Of a stretch of DNA of 64,000 nucleotides, positions 51,545-59,039 are shown piece after piece (position 1 is the first letter of the stretch; every line of letters begins with the position of its first letter). A model generated the notes under the pieces. That model worked only from the letters and a program-made list of their open reading frames with translations, searched no databases and had not been told where the DNA came from. The stretch comes from an uncultured Ruminococcus sp. (GTDB taxonomy: Bacteria; Bacillota; Clostridia; Oscillospirales; Ruminococcaceae). Both the position numbers and the translations under genes were made by a program. Location: the NCBI RefSeq assembly GCF_947301925.1, contig NZ_CAMYUE010000003.1:228406-292405 (forward strand), in the 5' to 3' direction.

Positions 51545-52123
51545 ATGACAGACAGCGAATACCGGGTATTATATGACAGATCGCCCGCTGCTGCGCAGAA
51601 TGCGCTGTTCGATGAGTACCTGAACTATGTTTATTCCATAGTATACAACAAGCTGAGGAGCTGCGGCAGGGAACAGGACATAGAAGAATGTGTCAGCGAT
51701 GTTTTTTCGGCGGTTTTTCTGAGCTATGACGGCAGTCAGACCGTAAACGGCGACCTGAAGGGCTTTATAGGAAAGATCGCTTCCAACAAGGCAATAAATA
51801 TGTTCCATTCTCTATCAGCAAGGAACGGGCGTACCGCCTATATCGATGAGCTGGAGGGACAGCTGCCGTCGGAGGGCTCGGTCGCGGAGAACGCAGAGCG
51901 CTCGGAGCTGAGGGATATCATGATAAGGTGCATAAAAGCTCTCGGGGAGCCCGAATCCACCATGGTGATCCACAAGTATTACTATAATATGAAGTCGGGA
52001 GAGATAGGCAGAAGGCTCTCCATGCCTGCGGGGACTGTCCGCGTAAGGTGCAGCCGTGCGCTGAAAAAGCTGAAGACCATGCTGGCGGCAGAGGGCTATG
52101 AGCTGAAGGAGGGGAAGATATGA
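51545..52123 (+). CDS. ECF RNA polymerase sigma factor
   Basis: 192 residues. Region 2 (FDEYLNYVYSIVYNKLRSCGREQDIEECVSDVFSAVFLSYD) and region 4 (RCIKALGEPESTMVIHKYYYNMKSGEIGRRLSMPAGTVRVRCSRALKKLKTML) are clear. GGGGGAG precedes the ATG. The stop overlaps the ATG of the next gene (ATGA), coupling it to its membrane partner. It is adjacent to the LRR-dockerin gene, divergently oriented. Confidence 0.9.
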   Translation: MTDSEYRVLYDRSPAAAQNALFDEYLNYVYSIVYNKLRSCGREQDIEECVSDVFSAVFLSYDGSQTVNGDLKGFIGKIASNKAINMFHSLSARNGRTAYIDELEGQLPSEGSVAENAERSELRDIMIRCIKALGEPESTMVIHKYYYNMKSGEIGRRLSMPAGTVRVRCSRALKKLKTMLAAEGYELKEGKI

Positions 52124-53616
52124 AGGACAACAAAAGGATAGGGTTTGAAGTGCTTGAAAATACAGATACGGAAAAGATAGCCGAAATGGGCGCAGATTCT
52201 CCCATAATAAGCAAGGGCGCAAGAGAAAGAATGCGCAGGCTGAGCATAAAAAAATATGAGGAGTCAGGAGGCGTCGCCGACAGGACTTCCGCAGATACGG
52301 AAAACGATGGCTATATCGTATCGGAGCCCACAGAGAATTACAGCCGTTCGGCGATAAAGCGGGTCATTACCGCTGCGGCAAGCTGTGCGGCAGCTCTGGT
52401 GCTCATCGGTACAGGCGTTCTCCTGCTGAGGAAAAAGCCGGAGGCTCCTCCCGTGATAAGCGAATCAGATGTGGTGACTGCAATAACTTCTGTCAGCACA
52501 GATCAGAAGACCTCCACCACATACGTTACAACGTCGGTCTCAACGCAGACAAGCGGAGCCGGCGGCGCAATGACTACGGTGACAACGGTGAAGCAGAAGG
52601 ATTTCAATATTACTTCTCCCGTGTCGCAGGAGTATATCGATTCGGCTCGTGACAAGGTGCTGGATACGCTGATACATTCCGATCAGCAGTTATATGATAT
52701 ACAGTATAAGTATATAGATCTCAACGCAGACGGTGTATCCGAGCTGGCTGTGTTTTATCAGAGTGCATATTATATGCTGACGGTATATCGTTATAACGGT
52801 TCAGAGTATGTATGCGACAGGAATGAGTACGGATATGATGACGCTCTCATGTGTACCTGGATGCCAGAGATAAGCTCGGACGGCAGGTGCCTGCATCTCT
52901 ACGACAAGGAGAGCGGCGGCGTGGATATTTATGTCACTATGGGCGATGATTATTCGTTGAATACGGTAAGATTCTATTACGGCACAGACTGGAAAGACTT
53001 CTATGATCACGGTGGAGATGCCGGTGGATATGCTCCTCAGAAAGCATGGTTCGTTGACCGCGAAAAAGTATCACAGAGCGAATTCAATGAAAGGCTCTCG
53101 GCATATTCACAGTACAGCTTCAGCGAAATGGGCGGATATACTTATGTGGCTGCTGAGTCAGACGGAGTCGCGGCTGAACGCCGTGAAAGCGAGAATTTTG
53201 AGCAGCGGCAGAAGGAATACGACAGAGAACACCCCCATAACTATGATTATGCTCATTTCACCATAGACAAGACCTATCTTGTGAGCAAGGGCATACTCGA
53301 CAGGAATACTTCATATATGTTCGAGCATAATGACACCTACTGTGACGGTACAACAAGCAATCAGGCCTGTGGAATGGCGGATTATAACGACGTTTACTAT
53401 GACGGTGAAGCAGTGGTGCTGGATGTTCACTACGGCGATAATGACTACGCTCCCTGTCATGTTGAGGTAAAAGCCTGGGGCAGCCATGAGCAGGGCTACA
53501 TCGACCTGTTCAGTCTGGATATAGACTTCAGGAACAGGACGTGGACAGCAAGCAGCGACGCGGTCTACAGCTATGTAGATCTATGGTTCGATTGCCCCGG
53601 CGATTATAACAACTGA
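52120..53616 (+). CDS. Membrane partner (putative anti-sigma factor) with large extracellular domain
   Basis: 498 residues. Cytosolic N-terminus (~1-80), one helix (VITAAASCAAALVLIGTGVLLL), a Thr/Ser-rich stalk (~115-160), then a ~340-residue extracellular domain. The first part of that domain resembles a VCBS/FG-GAP-like repeat (YKYIDLNADGVSELAVFYQSAYYMLTVYRYNG), with a Tyr/Asp-rich C-terminal half. Same design as the partner at 42313. It probably holds the sigma factor until an extracellular signal arrives. Not a recognised RsgI. Confidence 0.72.
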   Translation: MKDNKRIGFEVLENTDTEKIAEMGADSPIISKGARERMRRLSIKKYEESGGVADRTSADTENDGYIVSEPTENYSRSAIKRVITAAASCAAALVLIGTGVLLLRKKPEAPPVISESDVVTAITSVSTDQKTSTTYVTTSVSTQTSGAGGAMTTVTTVKQKDFNITSPVSQEYIDSARDKVLDTLIHSDQQLYDIQYKYIDLNADGVSELAVFYQSAYYMLTVYRYNGSEYVCDRNEYGYDDALMCTWMPEISSDGRCLHLYDKESGGVDIYVTMGDDYSLNTVRFYYGTDWKDFYDHGGDAGGYAPQKAWFVDREKVSQSEFNERLSAYSQYSFSEMGGYTYVAAESDGVAAERRESENFEQRQKEYDREHPHNYDYAHFTIDKTYLVSKGILDRNTSYMFEHNDTYCDGTTSNQACGMADYNDVYYDGEAVVLDVHYGDNDYAPCHVEVKAWGSHEQGYIDLFSLDIDFRNRTWTASSDAVYSYVDLWFDCPGDYNN

Positions 53617-53646
53617 GATATAAAACAAAAGGAAGATAAAAATATG

Positions 53647-53675
53647 AGCCGCAGGCATTTGCCTGCGGCTTTGTT
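53647..53675. terminator. Terminator between the sigma operon and the MORN gene
   Basis: AGCCGCAGGCA / TGCCTGCGGCT, a perfect 11-bp stem with a 2-nt gap, then TTGTT; serves both convergent genes. Confidence 0.8.
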
Positions 53676-53681
53676 ATGCTG

Positions 53682-54815
53682 TCAGGAGTTGATATCCTCC
53701 TCGCTTATGAGCTTGTCGTTCTCCCATTTCTGGCGTTTTGTCCTGCCGTCGGGGTATCTGAATATACCGTCGCCGTGACGCATATCCCTGTCCCAGCCGC
53801 AGTCAAGTATGCAGCCGTTCCTGTAGTGATAGACTCCGCGGCCGTGTCTGAGGCTCACAGAGAAAGCGCCGTCGTATCTGTCGCCGTTGCTGTAGTAAAA
53901 GACGCCGATACCGTCCTTTACGTTGTCCTTCCACTGGCCTTCGTATCTGTTGCCGTTCTTGTAGCAGTACACGCCTGTACCGCAGCGCATATCGTCCTCG
54001 AACTCGCCCTCGTATTCGTTGCCGTCGGCCCAGGTGAATTTACCCTTGCCGTGCTTGAGGCCTTCCTTGTAGCCTCCCTCGTATCTGTCGCCGTTATTGT
54101 AGGTGAACACGCCCTTGCCGTGGAGCTTTCCGTTGAAGTCCACCTCGCCCACATAGGTGCCGTTGTCAAATCTCACTGTGCGCTGTGAATCGGGAGAGGG
54201 CTTTGGTGTACCGCTTATGAGCTCCTCGCTGACCATTTTGCCGTTCATATATACGCGCTTGTATACGCAGTTGTCGCGCTGTCTGAGTTCAGCCTCGCCG
54301 AACAGCACGCCGTCCACCCATTCGCCCTCGATAACGTCGCCGTTTTCGTAGGTGTAGACGCCGTGGCCCTGGTATTTGTCCCTGCTCCACGAGCCCGCAT
54401 ATTTAGGCCGTCCGTTCTCGTAGTATTCGGTGCCTTCGCCGCACCGCCAGCCGTTTTTCCACTGGCCGTCGTAGTCCACCTTGCCCGACTGCTTGTACTG
54501 CTTTCCGTTTCCGTGGAATTTGTCGTCGCTGAATTCGCCTGCATACACAAGAGATTTGCATACGTCGTCATCGCCGTTGTCTTTGCCGATATCGTAATAT
54601 CCCTTGGCATATTTCCTGCCGAAGCCGCAGAGCCTGCCGTCCTTCCATTCGCCGTCGTATTCGATCTCCAGGTCGTTTATAAAGACTCCGTGACCGTCAG
54701 GCAGCCTTGCATGGCCCACATGGCCCGAATATGTGCCTGTTCCGAGGGTAGGACTTGAAAAATGGATATTGTTTGCGATACCGTTGCTAACCTTTAAAAA
54801 ATCCAACATTCCCAT
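53682..54815 (-). CDS. MORN-repeat protein
   Basis: 377 residues from ATG 54815. The longer frame to 54914 would start inside the promoter's -10 region, so one of the internal ATGs (54848, 54815, 54809) must be used. About ten to twelve MORN repeats (for example YDGQWKNGWRCGEGTEYYENG, YEGGYKEGLKHGKGKFTWADG, YEGQWKDNVKDGIGVFYYSNG) run through the protein, with a short non-repeat insert before ISGTPKPSPDSQRTVRF. No signal peptide or catalytic domain, so probably a cytosolic scaffold or membrane-lipid-binding protein. Function in bacteria is not established. Confidence 0.85.
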   Translation of the reverse strand: MGMLDFLKVSNGIANNIHFSSPTLGTGTYSGHVGHARLPDGHGVFINDLEIEYDGEWKDGRLCGFGRKYAKGYYDIGKDNGDDDVCKSLVYAGEFSDDKFHGNGKQYKQSGKVDYDGQWKNGWRCGEGTEYYENGRPKYAGSWSRDKYQGHGVYTYENGDVIEGEWVDGVLFGEAELRQRDNCVYKRVYMNGKMVSEELISGTPKPSPDSQRTVRFDNGTYVGEVDFNGKLHGKGVFTYNNGDRYEGGYKEGLKHGKGKFTWADGNEYEGEFEDDMRCGTGVYCYKNGNRYEGQWKDNVKDGIGVFYYSNGDRYDGAFSVSLRHGRGVYHYRNGCILDCGWDRDMRHGDGIFRYPDGRTKRQKWENDKLISEEDINS

Positions 54816-54904
54816 AGTATCAGAATCCTCATTATCATTCCGTACCATCAGTGATGATACGCCGTGTATGCTTGGTATCACCGAAGCATATCTCTTTTTT
54901 GAAT

Positions 54905-54933
54905 ATTGTATCATATTCCGATAGTAAAGTCAA
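54905..54933 (-). promoter_or_regulatory. Promoter of the MORN gene
   Basis: Minus strand TTGACT (54928-54933), 17 nt, TACAAT (54905-54910). Confidence 0.75.
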
Positions 54934-55068
54934 TATTTGAAGTGTGTCCCGAGCCGTTCCTGCCATATAAAATATATGAGGACGTACAAGGCGTGAAAGC
55001 GTTAAATATACGGAAATATACGCTGTTCCGTCGAAAACGCGACTTATAGATATTTCCTATGGGTAATC

Positions 55069-55112
55069 ATAATCCTTTCGTATTGGACAAATGCCTATAG
55101 GTATGGTATGAT
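55069..55112 (+). promoter_or_regulatory. Shared box and promoter of the sulfonate-type transporter operon
   Basis: A 25-bp box (55069-55093, core CCTTTCGTATTGGACAAATG) differs at only two positions from 63078-63102 before paaK. It includes the -35 TGGACA (55084-55089), 17 nt before TATGAT (55107-55112). A palindrome CCTATAGG follows inside the spacer. Likely a LysR-type regulator site. Confidence 0.7.
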
Positions 55113-55143
55113 TAGTTCATCGAAGAAAACAGGAGTGATAAAA

Positions 55144-55197
55144 ATGAAAAGTCACAGACAGATAATCAACTCGGAGCGAATGCGATGTTGCCGCTGA
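55144..55197 (+). CDS. Cys-Cys leader peptide before the sulfonate-type transporter operon
   Basis: 17-residue ORF MKSHRQIINSERMRCCR with AGGAG 8 nt upstream, starting about 25 nt after the predicted transcription start. The two adjacent Cys codons sit just before the stop. Its C-terminal half aligns with that of the Cys-rich leader at 58859 (I-[IL]-x-[ST]-x3-R-C-C). I infer a cysteine-sensing leader peptide; no clear terminator follows it, so its mechanism is open. Confidence 0.55.
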   Translation: MKSHRQIINSERMRCCR

Positions 55198-55257
55198 ACC
55201 CGGGGAAAAACAATAAGAGGATATGAAAGAAATAATGTGATGAAAGGTTAGATAAAT

Positions 55258-56454
55258 ATGAAAAAGAAACTTACAGCTATTTCCGTGATCGCAGCTCTGT
55301 CACTGCTTACAGGCTGCGGCGCATTCAACAACAATTCGGGCACTGCTGACGTAAGCTCGGAAAAGAGCGCAGACACCACTGCGGCAGAGGATACAAAGGA
55401 CTGCTGCGAGGATAAGGCCAAGGACTGCTGCGAAGATGAGCCTGCCGACTGCTGCGGCGACAGCGCAGAGGCAGTTATCGGACAGCCCGAAAAGACGGAT
55501 ATAAACATCGGCTATCTCAACTCTACGGCGCATCTCCTTGCATTCGTTGCTGCTGAGGAGGGCTACTTCAAGGAAGAGGGACTCAAAGTTACTCTTACAC
55601 AGTTCTCCAGTGCTGCCGAGCTTGTGAACGGCCTTGAATCCGACAAGCTTGACGCTGCCTTCATCGGCTCTGTACCTACTCTTACGTTCCAGAGCCAGGG
55701 ACACGATGTTTCCATATTCGGCGGAGCAATGACCAACGGCCACGGCTATGTCATCAAGTCTGAATTCACCGACAAGGACGAAGCAGGCGTTGAGATACTC
55801 AAGGGCAGGAACGTTGCTTCCGTAAAGAACAGCGTTCAGGACGCAGAGCTCCAGATACTCCTGAAGGACGCAGGCATCGAGATAGGCGAGGGCAAGGACA
55901 AGGTCAATATCGTTTACTTTGACAGCCAGAAGGACGCTTATGCAGCCCTTATGAACAAGTCCATCGACGCAGCTTCCGCTTATTCGCCCTATACTTCACT
56001 TGCAAAGTCACAGGGCTACAAGGTAGTCTACTACTGCGCACATGAGGAAGCGCTGAAGAACCAGCCCTGCTGCCGTCAGGTCGCAAAGACATCTGCGATC
56101 AAGGACAATCCCAATACATATACAGCTCTTGAACGTGCATTCATCAAGGCCTATCACTTCACCCAGACCGATCACGAAAAGACTGTCAAGGACGTAAAGA
56201 AATACATTGATATAGAAGAGGAATTCATCGACACAGAGGTTTACGGCGGCTTCAGCGTATCGAGCCCCGATCCCGACAAGAAGGGTACCCTCACACTGAA
56301 GGATACTATCATAGAGCTTGGCTACACAGACGATTACGATATCGAACCCTACTACAACACCGATATCTACAAGGCTGCTCTTGAAAGTATCATTGCGGAG
56401 GGATCCGACGATATATATGATTCTCTGAAGGAGCATTTTGATGACTACGAATAA
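55258..56454 (+). CDS. NitT/TauT/Ssu-type ABC substrate-binding lipoprotein with Cys-Cys octad repeats
   Basis: 398 residues. Lipobox LLTGC (Cys 20). Residues 48-71 are three consecutive 8-residue repeats, each starting Asp-Cys-Cys (Cys 49/50, 57/58, 65/66). Then the binding fold of sulfonate/nitrate/taurine receptors: INIGYLNSTAHLLAFVAAEEGYFKEEGLKVTL, GLESDKLDAAFIGSVPTL, DAASAYSPYTSLAKSQGYKVV. A further NQPCCRQV lies in the fold. It heads an operon with ATPase and permease. Neighbouring cysteine genes suggest a sulfur-containing ligand; other small anions remain possible. Confidence 0.88.
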   Translation: MKKKLTAISVIAALSLLTGCGAFNNNSGTADVSSEKSADTTAAEDTKDCCEDKAKDCCEDEPADCCGDSAEAVIGQPEKTDINIGYLNSTAHLLAFVAAEEGYFKEEGLKVTLTQFSSAAELVNGLESDKLDAAFIGSVPTLTFQSQGHDVSIFGGAMTNGHGYVIKSEFTDKDEAGVEILKGRNVASVKNSVQDAELQILLKDAGIEIGEGKDKVNIVYFDSQKDAYAALMNKSIDAASAYSPYTSLAKSQGYKVVYYCAHEEALKNQPCCRQVAKTSAIKDNPNTYTALERAFIKAYHFTQTDHEKTVKDVKKYIDIEEEFIDTEVYGGFSVSSPDPDKKGTLTLKDTIIELGYTDDYDIEPYYNTDIYKAALESIIAEGSDDIYDSLKEHFDDYE

Positions 56455-57259
56455 GATCGAGATCAAGGATCTCACAGTAAACTATATAGAAAACAAGCGA
56501 AGCTTCAACGCTCTGCATGACGTTTCTTTCGGCGTTGCCAAAGGAGAGTTCGTCAGCGTTATCGGAGCCAGCGGCTGCGGAAAGTCCACTCTTCTCAGTG
56601 TGCTTGAGGGGCTCTATGCCCCCGCAGGCGGTTCCGTTCAGATCGACGGCAAGGAGCTTCACGGCACGGGCACCGAGCGCGGAGTAGTTTTTCAGCATTA
56701 CTCCCTGTTCCCGTGGATGACAACAAGGAAGAATATCGAGTTCGGCATAAAGCAGTCCCGCCGCGATGTCAAGCGCAGCGAACGTGCGAGAATAGCCGAT
56801 GAATTTCTTACAAAGGTGGGACTTACAGGCTTCGGAAGCAAGTATCCCTCACAGCTGTCAGGCGGTATGCAGCAGCGTGCGGCTATTGCAAGAGCGCTTG
56901 CTATGGATACTGAGATACTCCTCATGGACGAACCCTTCAGCGCCATCGACGCAAAGAACCGCGTTATATTGCAGGATCTTCTCCTGAAGCTCTGGGAGGG
57001 CGACGGCTCCGAGGAGCGCAAGACAGTTGTATTCGTTACTCACGATATCGACGAGGCCATACTGCTCTCGGATAAGATAGTTGTTCTCACAGCTCACCCG
57101 GGCACTGTTAACGAAGTGGTGAACGTTCCCTTTGAGCGTCCCCGCAGGCGTGAGGACTTAGTCAAGACAGACGAATACGGAAAGTTCCGCAACAGGCTGC
57201 TGTCACTTCTCTACAGCGATATTGCCGAGCGTATCGGCGGAGATGAGGTGGTATTATGA
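56441..57259 (+). CDS. ABC transporter ATPase (SsuB/TauB-like)
   Basis: 272 residues from ATG 56441 (AAGGAG, spacing 7), overlapping the receptor gene by 14 nt. GASGCGKST (Walker A), VVFQHYSLFPWMTTRKN (Q-loop), LSGGMQQRAAIARALA (signature), ILLMDEPFSAID (Walker B), FVTHDIDEAILLSDKIVVLTAHPG (switch) are all typical of the nitrate/sulfonate/taurine family. It energises import through the adjacent permease. Confidence 0.94.
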   Translation: MTTNKIEIKDLTVNYIENKRSFNALHDVSFGVAKGEFVSVIGASGCGKSTLLSVLEGLYAPAGGSVQIDGKELHGTGTERGVVFQHYSLFPWMTTRKNIEFGIKQSRRDVKRSERARIADEFLTKVGLTGFGSKYPSQLSGGMQQRAAIARALAMDTEILLMDEPFSAIDAKNRVILQDLLLKLWEGDGSEERKTVVFVTHDIDEAILLSDKIVVLTAHPGTVNEVVNVPFERPRRREDLVKTDEYGKFRNRLLSLLYSDIAERIGGDEVVL

Positions 57260-58176
57260 CGCTGAAGAAACGATACCTCCGCATAACTCATCTGCTGTTC
57301 ATAGTATTGCTGCTGATACAGCTTCTTCCCGACAGATCAACAAAGGAGGTCTTCACAGGCTCGCTTATAACCTTTGCGGTGGGACTTGAAGTCATCGTAC
57401 TTGCGGCTTCCTCGTTCATCAAAAAGGAGGAAAGCCTGTCGCTGCTGCTGGATATCGCAGGCTTTGTGTATGTGCTTCTGGGAATATGGTCGCTGGCCAC
57501 TGCAAAGTACAACATACTCAACGATCTGCTTTTCCCTGCACCGGGCAAGGTGATACATCAGTTCACCGAGGACAGGTCGGCTATAGTCACAAATATAGTA
57601 AGCTCACTGGGAACTACAGTCAAGGGCTTCCTGCTGGCTTCTGCCGTTGCCATACCGCTGGGACTGTTCATAGGCTGGAGCGCAAGAATAGGCGGAGCTG
57701 CCACATATATCACCAAGTTTTTCAGCTCCATACCTCCCATAGTTTACATACCCTACGGCATAGCGCTTCTTCCCACATTCAAATCCGTGTCCGTATTCGT
57801 TATCTTCCTGGCCACATTCTGGCCTGTATTCGCAGGAACCATGAGCGGAGTCCTGGGCGTTGACAAGAAGATAATCGACTCGGCAAAGGTGCTCAACGTC
57901 AGCAAGCCCGAAATGCTGTTCAGAGTCATACTTCCCGCGTCCTTGCAGCAGATATTCCTGGGCTGCAATCAGGGACTCAGCGTGTCATTCATACTTCTCA
58001 CATCTGCGGAGATGATAGGCGCAAGGGACGGTATGGGCTACTATGTCAAGTATTATTCGGACTTCGGCGACTATACACGCACTATCACAGGACTTCTGGT
58101 TATCGGCTTCGTGGTAATTGCAGTAACATTCCTGTTCAACAAGCTCCAGAGCCGTCTTTTAAGGTGGAAACGGTAA
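57256..58176 (+). CDS. ABC transporter permease (SsuC/TauC-like)
   Basis: 306 residues with a start overlapping the ATPase stop (ATGA). Helices near 7-25, 31-54 and 63-83 precede the standard core: LGTTVKGFLLASAVAIPLGLFIGW, the EAA loop KKIIDSAKVLNVSKPEMLFRVILPASLQQIFLGC, and LTSAEMIGARDGMGYYVKYYSDFGDYTRTITGLLVIG. The family fingerprint is clear. The last codons and the stop lie in a 33-bp tandem duplication. Confidence 0.93.
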   Translation: MTLKKRYLRITHLLFIVLLLIQLLPDRSTKEVFTGSLITFAVGLEVIVLAASSFIKKEESLSLLLDIAGFVYVLLGIWSLATAKYNILNDLLFPAPGKVIHQFTEDRSAIVTNIVSSLGTTVKGFLLASAVAIPLGLFIGWSARIGGAATYITKFFSSIPPIVYIPYGIALLPTFKSVSVFVIFLATFWPVFAGTMSGVLGVDKKIIDSAKVLNVSKPEMLFRVILPASLQQIFLGCNQGLSVSFILLTSAEMIGARDGMGYYVKYYSDFGDYTRTITGLLVIGFVVIAVTFLFNKLQSRLLRWKR

Positions 58177-58203
58177 GCGCAGAGCCGTCTGTTAAGGTGG
58201 AAA
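58147..58203 (+). repeat. 33-bp tandem duplication across the permease stop codon
   Basis: CAGAGCCGTCTTTTAAGGTG (58147-58166) and CAGAGCCGTCTGTTAAGGTG (58180-58199); with the next GGAAA-type bases 23 of 24 positions match at an offset of 33. The TAA lies between the copies. Confidence 0.8.
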
Positions 58204-58340
58204 AAATGGAAAAATACAAGATGATAAAGCCGGAGAGCGATAACTGTTCGTTCTTTGGCTTTTTTTATTTCGGGTTGCAGGGGAGCCCTCTGGGCGTCCG
58301 CCGTACAGCAACGCATATCCGAAGGGGCGACGGAAACAAC

Positions 58341-58682
58341 GGTCTGCCAGGGGCTGCCATTACATATTATTCTCCCTTTCTTTCTTACACTGTTACTTTG
58401 AGTATAATACCGCAAACAATAAACTACAAGTAAGGAAGTAAGAAAGAAAGAGTGAAACATTGTTTCAGTACCCGGGCTTTGGATTTATCTGCAACGGTAT
58501 TAACGGTCTGCCAAAGGCTGCCATTACATATTATTCTCCCTTTCTTTCTTGCACTGTTACTTTAAGTATAAAAGCACAAACAATAAACTACAAGTAAGGA
58601 AGTAAGAAAGAAAGAGTGAAACATTGTTACAGTTCACGGGCTTTGGATTTATCTGCAACGGTATTAACGGTCTGCCAAAGAC
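58341..58682. repeat. 164-bp tandem repeat, two copies plus start of a third
   Basis: Units start at GGTCTGCC: 58341, 58505 and (partial) 58669. Each contains a 13-bp perfect inverted repeat CTTTCTTTCTTAC...GTAAGAAAGAAAG around a ~50-nt AT-rich loop (first copy; one base differs in the second). The first unit differs from the second mainly near its middle and its right end. No ORF with ribosome site. It lies between the transporter and the cysteine operon. Confidence 0.85.
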
Positions 58683-58779
58683 AGCCCTGCGATCTGAGTT
58701 CTGATAACAGCAAAATCTATAAAACCTACAGGAATAATAGAATATTTCTATAACTATCGCTGAATATAGTCTGAGCCTA

Positions 58780-58808
58780 TTGACTTTCTTTATAGGCTGT
58801 GCTATAAT
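58780..58808 (+). promoter_or_regulatory. Promoter of the Cys-rich leader and transsulfuration operon
   Basis: TTGACT (58780-58785), 17 nt, TATAAT (58803-58808). A dyad AGCCTAT...ATAGGCT spans the -35 and spacer (about 58774-58798), a possible regulator site. Confidence 0.82.
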
Positions 58809-58858
58809 ACATACAGTTCCGATAGGAATACAGAGATTAATGAAAAGGAGTGCTGAAC

Positions 58859-58966
58859 ATGAGAAACAATATGATGTGTTGTATGCAGTGTTGTTGTTGT
58901 ATGAACAAGTCAAACGATATCCGTATTCTGCATACCTATGCTCAGCGATGTTGCGTCATCTCCTGA
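58859..58966 (+). CDS. Cysteine-rich leader peptide (35 residues, 8 Cys)
   Basis: ATG 58859 has AAGGAG 8 nt upstream and lies about 45 nt after the predicted transcription start. The peptide begins MRNNMMCCMQCCCCMNKSND and ends HTYAQRCCVIS: Cys at 7, 8, 11-14, 31 and 32, plus five Met. Six of the first eight Cys-position codons are TGT in a tight run, ideal for ribosome stalling when Cys-tRNA is scarce. It is followed within 21 nt by an intrinsic terminator and then the operon. The C-terminal part resembles the leader at 55144. Function as attenuator peptide is inferred from layout. Confidence 0.72.
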   Translation: MRNNMMCCMQCCCCMNKSNDIRILHTYAQRCCVIS

Positions 58967-58986
58967 CTTTAAGCGAGTAATATGTT

Positions 58987-59022
58987 ATGCGCAGGATGCG
59001 AATGTCATTCTGCGCATTTTTT
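58987..59022 (+). terminator. Attenuator terminator before the transsulfuration operon
   Basis: ATGCGCAG (58987-58994) / CTGCGCAT (59010-59017), extended by inner GATG/CATT pairing, followed by six T, ending 17 nt before the methyltransferase start. A competing pairing CTGCATA (58938-58944) with TATGCGCAG (58986-58994, two bases bulged) could act as antiterminator. Confidence 0.8.
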
Positions 59023-59039
59023 ATGTTTCGGAGGAAATT

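Noticed and set aside
54849..54914. MORN protein starting at 54914
   Set aside because: That ATG lies inside the predicted promoter -10 region, so it would not be on the mRNA.
58164..58433. 89-codon plus-strand frame after the permease gene
   Set aside because: It starts inside the permease 3' end, runs into the tandem repeat, and has no ribosome site; probably chance.
58780..58980. 66-codon frame overlapping the Cys-rich leader
   Set aside because: Starts inside the promoter -35; the frame with eight Cys has the ribosome site and sensible position.
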